64,000 nucleotides of DNA, taken from the NCBI GenBank assembly GCA_020740775.1, contig JAHEWK010000004.1:310001-374000 (forward strand), written 5' to 3'. The first letter of the stretch is position 1. Each line of letters opens with the position of its first letter. A program made the position numbers and the translations under genes. Positions 51,136 to 58,981 of the stretch are shown piece after piece. Origin of the DNA: Ilyonectria destructans (taxonomy: Eukaryota; Ascomycota; Sordariomycetes; Hypocreales; Nectriaceae). The notes under the pieces are model-generated. The model saw only the letters and a list, made by a program, of their open reading frames with translations. It searched no databases and was not told where the DNA came from.

Positions 51136-52062
51136 ATGGCTGTCCAACTTACAAACAATCTCCAGACTCAAGTCTCAAGTAATCAAGTCTGCAAGGCAAG
51201 CAACAATACGGGCTTTGAATGTATGCAATTTGGCTAATGATTTCCAGGCGTTTGGCATAAGACTGGTTACCAACCCTGCCGTTGTCCAATTGGCCCGAAA
51301 TGGTGGCTTTGATGCCTTGTTCATCGACCTCGAGCACTCGACTCTCTCAATTGATGATGCCAGCCAACATTGCGCTGCCGGATTGCAGCTTGGCATAACG
51401 CCCTTCGTTCGTGTGCCGTACCAATGCGGCAATGGATTTGTTCAACGCGTGCTTGATAGCGGAGCCATGGGTGTCGTGTTCCCTCACATCCACAACAAGG
51501 GTAAGACGACCCTTTACGCCTTGAATTGGGAAAGTGAGGATGTACTCACAGCTTCTGCTTAGACGATGCAAAGGCAGCCGTGCAGATTTCAAAATACCCG
51601 CCTCAGGGATTGCGCTCCATGACGGGACAGCTCCCCATCTTCTCTCTCAAGCCCACCCCCGCACATACTATCATCGACCAAAGCAACAAACACGGTTCAT
51701 CGGTCATTCTAATGATTGAGACCAAGGAGAGCATAGAGAAAGTTGACGAAATAGCTGCGACTGAAGGAGTCGATGTACTTTTGATTGGGTCAAACGACCT
51801 CGCCATTGAGCTTGGCGTGCCAAGCCAATTCCAAAGCAAGGAGTTTTGCGCAGCGCTCGAGGCTGTAAGTGCTGCCTGCAAAAAGCACAGCAAAGTCTTC
51901 GGCCTGGCGGGAATATATGACGCGCCCGAGATTCAGAGCTGGGTGATAAAGACTCTGGGTGCTAGATTCATCTTAGGGCAACAGGACTCTGGAGTGCTTG
52001 CTGGTGGGACCAAACAGTGTGCAGCAGCCATAGCCTCAATCGGCCCAAGGAATCATTTGTAA
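51136..52062 (+). CDS. HpcH/HpaI-family aldolase
   Basis: Exons 51136-51195, 51248-51500 and 51563-52062 give 270 residues, the usual family length. Intron 1 (52 bp) is a GC-AG intron: AAG|GCAAGC with branch GGCTAATG and TTTCCAG. Without it the first exon stops after 33 codons, and with it VCKAFGIRLVTNPAVVQLA reads through. Intron 2 (62 bp) is GTAAGA...GCTTAG. Class II metal-dependent aldolases of this family cleave 4-hydroxy-2-keto acids to pyruvate and an aldehyde. Family marks are DALFIDLEHS with the metal/substrate acidic residues, the Pro-His pair in VVFPHIHNKDDA, MIETKESIEKVDEI with the conserved Glu, and LLIGSNDLAIELG. It is divergent from the dehydrogenase and close to an anion transporter and a regulator, which suggests breakdown of a hydroxy or sugar acid. 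Confidence 0.88.
51196..51247 (+). other. GC-AG intron in the aldolase gene
   Basis: The 5' site is GCAAGC after AAG, the 3' site TTTCCAG, with GGCTAATG just upstream as branch point. A 52 bp removal makes the two parts of the conserved aldolase N terminus join in phase. No GT donor nearby gives an equally good join. Confidence 0.75.
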
Positions 52063-52126
52063 ATAGCAGCATAAGTATCAAAGATTCTTGAGAAGATAAA
52101 ATTTGAACTTGTTGAATTCGTATGTA

Positions 52127-54160
52127 TCACGTCTGCAAAGAACAAATTGCGAGTGCAAGACATCTCAGATGGCTGGGGCCGATGTTCAAGACGAGATTCT
52201 CCAAGGGCGATGTGCCCTCATCTGGACACGCGTAGGTACCAGGAGGAACCCTCCATCTGATCACTTCGATGATCTGCCTATACTCCAGCATTCGCGGAAA
52301 TTGTCGTCCAACTATTTCGAGCTTCTGGCATGCTAGATTTAAAATATCATCCCAATGGATACATTTTTGACTCGCAATTCTCGGACTCGGACCGGAGCTC
52401 ATGGATTGCGCATAACCATTGTCATTCAGGCACTTTTCACATAAGCCCCCGGTTACTAATTGATGATAGAGCGTTGCCAAGGCCATGGAAAAGACGCTGT
52501 AGCCGGTCAACAGGGAGAGGAAGTGGCGTCCGTTCATCCGAGTTCGGTCGACGCTGCGTGCAACGGCACAGCAAATGTCGAACAACTTGACATTCAGAAG
52601 TACTGAGCGTTTGGTGGCATCTCGGGGGTCTCCGATGTAGTTGACACTCCCAGTGCTGTTCTCGGATTCTGAAAATTCGTATGACCTTAGAATTTCCTGA
52701 ATTGCAATCCAAAGCATGAACGTGTGGAACAGGGAAGTTTGAAAAAGATAGGGATGCTGGTTAGAATCTTCCGAATGGGGAGGGGTCAATGTCCGCCAGT
52801 AAAGAAGGCGACTCAAAGAATGGTGAAAGTCTTCGTCGGAGCTCTCACTGATCGCCGAGGAGAGCAGTCTAGAGTAGCGAAATAAATGAACATGAAAGGC
52901 CTGTCCCAAACTAAGAGTCGAGTTGAGCGCAACATCTTCCCCGGGAAGTGCCACAGTGATATATCGGTCATCTATTGAACATGGACGCCCAAGAGCTGCA
53001 CATATAAGACGATCCAAGTGATAGCAACCCCAAAAGGCCCAACGACGCTGTTCCAATTCTTCAGCAAGGCGGGGCGACGCGGGAGCTGAAAGAGGAAACT
53101 CGAGGTGATATCGGAGCGCAATGCACTTGTTCATAGCGAACCCAATAAGGTGCCAAGAGGAGCCTGCAGCAGAGCAATGAATGGCGAATATGACCAACAG
53201 ATGAAGACATTGAATAATGTCGACACCATCTTCTTGGCGGAAGACGCGTTCGAGAACCTTCAGACACTTTCCTAAAAGGTGGATAGATACGAATGAACCC
53301 TGTGAAATGGGGTAGTTGTCGCTGACAAGAGGCACCACCGCGAGGACCATGTAAGCCATGAAAATGTGGGCAGGGTCCTTGGCTAGGGTATCTTTATACT
53401 TTGACTCGTCTGAAGCGGTGATAGCATCAAGCCCCGACTTGACCTTTGCTACTGGTAGCTGAGGAAAGCGAAAGTCGACGACATCGAGATACGTATCAAG
53501 AGACCGATAGGCCTCAGCCGGATTAAGGTGAAGACGATGGGTCTGGCCGTTGGGATGGCGGATGTACTTGGAAATGCCGTCCCACAACGAATCCACTCGC
53601 GTCGTGGCTTCTGGGTTGCCGCCGTACGTTTCCGTGACGCCGGCAATAATGCGCGGCATGGAGAGCTGCTTGAGGAACTCGCCAGCACGGCTTAGGGGCT
53701 CGGCCATGGCGCTCAACGAGAGAGTATCCATGTCCATACTGGGTCCGTCCAGGGGCCATCTAGCGTCTGTCGCGGAGGGCGGTGCTCGCTGATGGTCCGA
53801 AGGCATTGGGAGAGGTGATGGGACTTCAGAAGGAATAGGATCGTCATGCCCAGACACGCCGTCGGTCCCGAGGCCGGCTTTTGCCACTTCCTCCTCGAGA
53901 GAGGCAATGCGTTCTAGGAGCGTTGTGACGTAGCCTTTCCGGGCGATGTCGTTGCCGTTCAGCTGCACGACGCCTTTTTCTCTTTCGGACGTGGTGCATT
54001 CCGAGCAAGCAGCGCGACAAGGCGAGCAGACTGGCAAGACTCGATCGCACTTCTGTTTCCGGCGCGAACACCTCTCGCAGGCAAAGATGCGGTGTGTGGC
54101 TGTTGCTTCTAGATCTGACGACATTGGAAGGGAATGCTTGCCACTCCTCTCCGCAAACAC
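52127..54160 (-). CDS. Zn2Cys6 transcription factor (intronless)
   Basis: 677 residues, or 665 if translation starts at the second ATG (54124, MSSDLEATATHRI), which is just as plausible. The zinc cluster is CERCSRRKQKCDRVLPVC followed by a second CX2C...C set, residues about 28-55. A leucine-rich coiled-coil stretch (LLERIASLEEEVAKAG) around residue 85 should make it a dimer. The fungal-specific transcription factor domain covers roughly 200-500 with RRWAFWGCYHLDRLICAALG and RPCSIDD. It is divergent from the MFS transporter with 556 bp between them and lies tail-to-tail with the aldolase. It is the best candidate regulator of the dehydrogenase, aldolase and transporter genes. The palindromes TCGG-N8-CCGA in both divergent promoters suit a dimer of this class. 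The inducer is unknown. Confidence 0.9.
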   Translation of the reverse strand: MFAERSGKHSLPMSSDLEATATHRIFACERCSRRKQKCDRVLPVCSPCRAACSECTTSEREKGVVQLNGNDIARKGYVTTLLERIASLEEEVAKAGLGTDGVSGHDDPIPSEVPSPLPMPSDHQRAPPSATDARWPLDGPSMDMDTLSLSAMAEPLSRAGEFLKQLSMPRIIAGVTETYGGNPEATTRVDSLWDGISKYIRHPNGQTHRLHLNPAEAYRSLDTYLDVVDFRFPQLPVAKVKSGLDAITASDESKYKDTLAKDPAHIFMAYMVLAVVPLVSDNYPISQGSFVSIHLLGKCLKVLERVFRQEDGVDIIQCLHLLVIFAIHCSAAGSSWHLIGFAMNKCIALRYHLEFPLSAPASPRLAEELEQRRWAFWGCYHLDRLICAALGRPCSIDDRYITVALPGEDVALNSTLSLGQAFHVHLFRYSRLLSSAISESSDEDFHHSLSRLLYWRTLTPPHSEDSNQHPYLFQTSLFHTFMLWIAIQEILRSYEFSESENSTGSVNYIGDPRDATKRSVLLNVKLFDICCAVARSVDRTRMNGRHFLSLLTGYSVFSMALATLYHQLVTGGLCEKCLNDNGYAQSMSSGPSPRIASQKCIHWDDILNLACQKLEIVGRQFPRMLEYRQIIEVIRWRVPPGTYACPDEGTSPLENLVLNIGPSHLRCLALAICSLQT

Positions 54161-54465
54161 GCAGAGAGAAAGCGAGTGCAGACACTCAACTAGACGCCGG
54201 ATAGCCGGAATGCTGGTACAACTGAGTTCAATGCTGGCTCTCCATATTAGTGTAAGCGAAGAGAAGGCAACCGACTAGAACACGACGTCGGGCAGTCCGC
54301 GATTAAATCTCGCAAGCCGTCCGACCACTCCAACCTCCACATCAGTCGAGACGCCCTATCACAAGACTCACCCAATCTCCACCGCATGACTCGCAACACT
54401 CTAGCTCCGCCTCCCCAACTGCGGGGTTCGCCTCGATCTCTTCCCCATGGGGTTGACTTGTGGGG

Positions 54466-54481
54466 TCGGACGGAGGCCCGA
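54466..54481. promoter_or_regulatory. TCGG-N8-CCGA palindrome
   Basis: This has the same extended inverted CGG triplet layout as the site at 50900-50915, with a different spacer. It lies about 240 bp upstream of the transporter start and about 300 bp upstream of the regulator start, so it could serve both, including autoregulation. Confidence 0.5.
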
Positions 54482-54568
54482 AATGCACGATTCGGTGAGC
54501 ACCTCATGGTTCATCTGTCTGGCAACTTGATATAGCATTGGTCTAGAAAGAACCAGGCAGGCGAGGGG

Positions 54569-54574
54569 TATAAA
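54569..54574 (+). promoter_or_regulatory. TATA box of the MFS gene
   Basis: TATAAA in GGGGTATAAAGGC lies 143 bp upstream of the transporter start codon. Confidence 0.5.
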
Positions 54575-54716
54575 GGCTTGTTGATTCCACTCCGGATTGA
54601 TGAGATACCACAAGACGACGGAGAATCACCGCCTGTCAGCTCTTCTCAACTCTCCATCATCAACAGACCTTAACCGCCTCTTTCATTCCACCAGGACCTT
54701 GTTATCCATCAACAAA

Positions 54717-56368
54717 ATGGACAACAAATGGGCGGAAGAAAAGGGCACTGCGGCAGACCACGAGGAGGACCTGTCCAAATCACACTCGATTATTGACAAA
54801 GTACGCGCTTGTTTACCAACTTTAACCATCTCCCACGTGCTAACAGATTCCTAGAACATACATGCAGACGAAGCGCCGGCCGTCGACGCCTTCTCCGGCC
54901 AAGATGACTCCAAGGCCAACAAAGCTCTCCTTAGGAAGCAAGACATCCGCCTGATCCCCATCTGCGCTATGATGTATCTTCTTGCCTACCTGGATCGATC
55001 CAACATCGGCAACGCCAAAGTCATGAATTCCGAGACAAACAGTGATCTTCTGTCATCTACTGGAATGACCAGCAACCAGTACTCCGTCGCGCTCATGGTA
55101 TTTCTCATTGCCTACACCATCTTCGAGGCACCCTCCAACTTCTTCCTCAAGAAACTCGGCCCCAGCAAATGGTTTTCTTTCCTGCTTTGCAGTTGGGGCA
55201 CCATTTCCATGTGTCTCGGCGCTGTCCAGAATTTTGGCGGTATTACAGCTGCTCGATTTATTCTTGGAATTTTCGAAGCTGGCCTGGCGCCCGGACTGGC
55301 CTACTACATCTCCTTCTGGTATCGGGCCAACGAGCGATCTCTCCGTCTGGCCTTCATTTATTCCACCGCTACGTTGGCGGGAGCGTTTGGCGGATTGATT
55401 GCGTACGGAATTTCCCACATGGAGAATGTTGCTGGCCTCGAGGCGTGGCGATGGCGTATGTTGTGCCCTGTCAGTGTGCCATTGTGGAAATATTTCTAAC
55501 CGCGATACAGTATTCATCCTCGAGGGCGCTCCGTCGATCCTCTTTGGAATCCTTATCTTCTTCTACCTACCCGATTATCCCGAGAGCCCGCGCTTCCTCA
55601 ATACCGAAGAGAAGGAGTTGGCAGTCCTGCGAATGGAATACAATGGTTCCAAGGGCAGCGCAGGCAGCATGAAGTGGGCAGATGCAAAGGAAGTGCTGCT
55701 TGACTGGAGATTGTATCTTCATTACATTGTCTACTTCTCCAAGTCTTGCCCTTTCTCTAGCTTGTCCCTGTTTGCGCCTTCCATTACAAAGGGCTTGGGA
55801 TACGATTCTTTTGAGGCGCAGCTCATGACAGTTCCTCCTTGTAAGTTTCCTTAGTCGCTATGTCCTGAGGCCAAGACACTAATTGAGTTGTCCAGATGTT
55901 GCGGCGTTTGTCGTTACAATTGCATTGTCATTTTACTGCGACAAATACAACAAGAGAGCAGTCACGACCATCTGTCTGATGCTCGTCGGCGCTCTCGGCT
56001 TCATCATATCAGCCTGTCTACCAGTAACGGATTACCACGGACGATATGCTAGTCTTATCATTGCCTGCTGCGGAACATTTGCAACGATTCCGATTCTTCT
56101 AGGATGGCTATCGGCCAACCTGCGATCCACCAGCGCTCAGGGTCTCGCCTTGGCATTGAACATATCCTTCGGTGCCCCTGGACAGATCGCTGGAGTGTGG
56201 ATTTATAAGAGCACGGAGGCTGCAACAGGTTACCCGACTGGACACTGGACGAATGGTGCACTTTTGCTGGCTGGATCTGTTCTTACAGGTGTTCTGGTCG
56301 CCCTGTATACTTATCGGAACCGTCGCATTGACCGTGGGCTTAGCTCTGGACAGAAGTGGGCTTTGTGA
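54717..56368 (+). CDS. MFS transporter, anion:cation symporter (Dal5-like) family
   Basis: Exons 54717-54800, 54855-55455, 55511-55840 and 55896-56368 give 495 residues; the introns are 54-55 bp with GTACGC, GTATGT and GTAAGT donors. Joins restore family text such as AWRWLFILEGAPSILFG and MTVPPYVAAFVV. The N terminus is cytosolic and acidic. TM1 carries MYLLAYLDRSNIGNAK, the hallmark of the fungal ACS/Dal5 family, whose members import organic anions such as allantoate, nicotinate, tartrate or other carboxylates. About 12 membrane segments can be counted, and the C terminus is short and basic. It should be a plasma-membrane importer rather than a peptide exporter. Divergence from a Zn2Cys6 gene and proximity to the hydroxyacid dehydrogenase and aldolase suggest uptake of the acid those enzymes degrade. 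The substrate itself is inferred only. Confidence 0.9.
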
Positions 56369-56895
56369 GAAAGTAGTGATTCTAAGTTATCTCACCTGTC
56401 CGAACTATAATGTGCGGGAAATATTGTTAGAGTGAAGTAAGAATATTAGGTCTATTTGTTAATTCTTCATTCTTCGGAGTTTGTGCGGACAAACGCAGAG
56501 GAATTCTAGCCCAGTTAGATATTAACTTAGCCAACTAGGTCATTAAGTAAGGCATATCTATTCACAGAGAATTTTGCACGCCTTATTGCAAAATCTCCGC
56601 ACCTTATCAAAGACTTTTGGCATCCTTAAGTGACCAATAAGGCATCCTCATTCGCGCACATGGCAAGAAAAAGGCACGAAAAAGGCACTTCGCAGCCTTA
56701 AAGTACGTATCCTTGCCATCGTGCAGGTAAATGGGTTTTTTTCGTTGACATCATTGACATTAAAAAAACCACCGAGGAGTGCGACTAGCAGCGAGCAAGT
56801 GCTTGCCCTTGGGGCGACGCGTATATTGGAAGCCAGAGGTTGGCCATTTCTAAAATGCGTAGATTTATATTCCGTACGGAATCGCACCCAGGTAT
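56369..56895. other. Intergenic region between convergent genes
   Basis: 527 AT-rich bases between the transporter and the Old Yellow Enzyme, which point toward each other, so this is 3' sequence of both. It has TTAAGT/CTTATTG-like repeated words but no gene. Confidence 0.5.
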
Positions 56896-58008
56896 TCAAA
56901 CTAACGCCTTACCCTTCGTGAACTCCGGGTGAAACGGGTAATCTGTGTAACCTTTCGACTTTAACGGCGTGTAAAACGAATGGCGGTCGTACTGGTTGAG
57001 TTGTAGTCCATTCTTGATCCGAAACGGGAGATCCGGGTTCGCTAAGAAGTGTCGCCCAAACACAACGGCGACATTGTCGTATTTAGCGTACTCCTCATCC
57101 ACGGCCTTCTGCGCAATCTCAGGTGTAAAGCCCCCAGCTACCAGCACGGGAGAAGTACCGTTCCAGATATCCAAGAGAAAATCGATTCCCTCCACCTTCT
57201 CTACGTCCTGCCAGTTGTTCACACGGGATTCGATAATGTGCAGATATGCGAGGTTGAGAGACTTCAACTTCGATACAAGGTACGAGAATTGAGGGACAGG
57301 GTCCTCCATCCTCATGCCCTGGAAGTTGCTGAAAGGACTGATGCGGAAGCCAACCCTATCAGCACCAATGGCGTCGACGATGGCCGTGACAACGTCAATG
57401 GGGAATCTGGCTCGGTTTTCCACGCTTCCGCCCCATTGATCTGTTCTCTTGTTGCAAGTGTCTTGGATGAATTGATCCACGAGGTATCCGTTCGCACCGT
57501 GAACTTCGATACCGTCGAAACCAGCGGCCACGGCATTCCGTGCACTCTGCGCGAAATCCTCAATTGCCGACGCAATCTCTTCGGCCGTCATCTCTCGCGG
57601 GGTGTCAGAGCCAGAGTCAAGGGGGATGGCACTTGAGCTCAAAAGCGGATGGCCGCCAGTTGCCTGCAAATGCGAGACAACAGCAGCACGGCCTGGCGCA
57701 ATCAACTGGCAGAAAATACTGCAGCCCTTGTTGTGTACTGCATCTGTGATGGCTTTCCAACCTGCAATTTGATCCTCATTCCACATCCCAGGGCCGTTGG
57801 GAAAGCCGCCATGGGCTTCTGAGATCAAGACTGCTTCGGCGATGATAAGAGTTCCAGGCACAGAAGCACGTTGAGTGTAGTAGTCAACACATATAGCCAG
57901 GGGAACGTGGTCGGCGGCGAAGCGAAACCGAGTGAGTGGTGCCATGACCACACGGTGGGCGAGCGAAACGCGGCCGATGTCCAGCGGTTTGAATAGTTTT
58001 GATTCCAT
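56896..58008 (-). CDS. Old Yellow Enzyme family NADH:flavin oxidoreductase
   Basis: An intronless protein of 370 residues, normal for the family: FMN-dependent reductases of activated C=C bonds in enones and related compounds. It shows the N-terminal LFKPLDIGRVSLAHRVVMAPLT strand with the flavin-contacting Pro-Leu-Thr, and the substrate-binding His/Asn pair in GIEVHGANGYLVDQF (around residue 175). It also has RTDQWGGSVENRARF and the C-terminal FMN phosphate motif VVFGRHFLANPDL. The start is the first ATG of the frame, and a CGG-N8-CCG palindrome lies about 160 bp upstream. The protein is cytosolic. Its native substrate cannot be read from sequence. It may belong to the neighbouring catabolic set, but nothing forces that. 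Confidence 0.92.
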   Translation of the reverse strand: MESKLFKPLDIGRVSLAHRVVMAPLTRFRFAADHVPLAICVDYYTQRASVPGTLIIAEAVLISEAHGGFPNGPGMWNEDQIAGWKAITDAVHNKGCSIFCQLIAPGRAAVVSHLQATGGHPLLSSSAIPLDSGSDTPREMTAEEIASAIEDFAQSARNAVAAGFDGIEVHGANGYLVDQFIQDTCNKRTDQWGGSVENRARFPIDVVTAIVDAIGADRVGFRISPFSNFQGMRMEDPVPQFSYLVSKLKSLNLAYLHIIESRVNNWQDVEKVEGIDFLLDIWNGTSPVLVAGGFTPEIAQKAVDEEYAKYDNVAVVFGRHFLANPDLPFRIKNGLQLNQYDRHSFYTPLKSKGYTDYPFHPEFTKGKALV

Positions 58009-58981
58009 GTTGTTCGATGATGAGATGGCAAGTGGTTCGCAAACGTGGATATGGTGGCTTGTGTGCCTTTAATCAAGAGTAAATGAGCAAGGTGCCCATC
58101 TTCCCGAGTCATTCTCGTCGAAGGACGGCGGGGAGCTTAATAATCATCCTTGTTCCACAGACCGGGGAATATACCGCATTAAGTCACCTGGCACGACAAC
58201 GAGAGATACGAATGGGACTTGGAGTAACGACAAGACACACGATTGGTGCCGAGCTCCAGCTAAATACAGGGCGACATGGGTAAGATTGGTCAGTCCAATC
58301 AGACAGAGAATGATAAGCACAAAACAGGGGAAAAGCTCCGTACTGACATCACGGCTTTTCGATGTGGATCCGCTAACGAAACGAGAACGCAGCTCAACCC
58401 TGTCACGTTTCAGACCCTCAAACTAGACTCAAGCACGTGGCTTCTCGGGCGGTGACTTGCTAGGTCGCTGGGCACAGCAAACACTCACGTGTAGCAACGC
58501 AAGGAGGTCCGCCGGTGCCGCTCTGACAAGCAAGTTGTCTTCCTAGGCTCATGTCACGCAATTAGGCCTCATCGTGGAAAGTCTGTACTATATATCGCCA
58601 CATACCGCCGAATTCTACTGCATACTGCCCTTACTGCCTTTCCTCTTAGACCTAGTCACACACCACACACTGGCGCATTCCGTTACTAAGATAATACCAA
58701 TTATATTAGTGTATAAATTCACAAGGAAGATCTAATATATAAGAACCAAGTCAGTACTAAACTGAAGAGAATTATCAAAAGACTTATTGAAAGTTATAAT
58801 GCCGAACGGGTTAAATAGATTGAGGAGGATGTAGCTAGTAAGTAAGCAAGTTAGATCTACACTCCCTTCCACTTGACACATCTGCTTTTAATTTCTATAA
58901 ACTCCCATTAAATCCACGATTGCGTTTCCCGAAGCCAGAGAGATGGAGAGGACGCACAGGGTGACTTGAGCAATGACAAAT
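58009..58981. other. Intergenic region with AT-rich patch
   Basis: The first half is the Old Yellow Enzyme promoter. About 58670-58870 is strongly AT-rich and rich in TA steps, unlike its surroundings, and may be an RIP-mutated repeat remnant; I could not identify a transposon in it. The last 100 bp are 3' sequence of the HET gene. Confidence 0.5.
58163..58176. promoter_or_regulatory. CGG-N8-CCG palindrome upstream of Old Yellow Enzyme
   Basis: CGG (58163-58165) and CCG (58174-58176) with an 8 bp AT-rich spacer lie about 160 bp upstream of the Old Yellow Enzyme start. It shares the core but not the flanking T...A with the sites at 50.9 and 54.5 kb. Confidence 0.4.

Larger units (their letters stand above)
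54161..54716. other. Divergent promoter region
   Basis: 556 bp separate the regulator (minus) and the transporter (plus). It holds CGG-N5-CCG at 54289-54299, TCGG-N8-CCGA at 54466-54481, a TATA box at 54569 serving the transporter, and CGG-N7-CCG at 54619-54631. I see no gene. Confidence 0.6.

Noticed and set aside
54717..56368. MFS protein as peptide exporter for the NRPS product
   Set aside because: It belongs to the ACS/Dal5 import family (YLLAYLDRSNIGNAK in the first membrane segment), lies 14 kb from the NRPS start and is paired with a different gene set.
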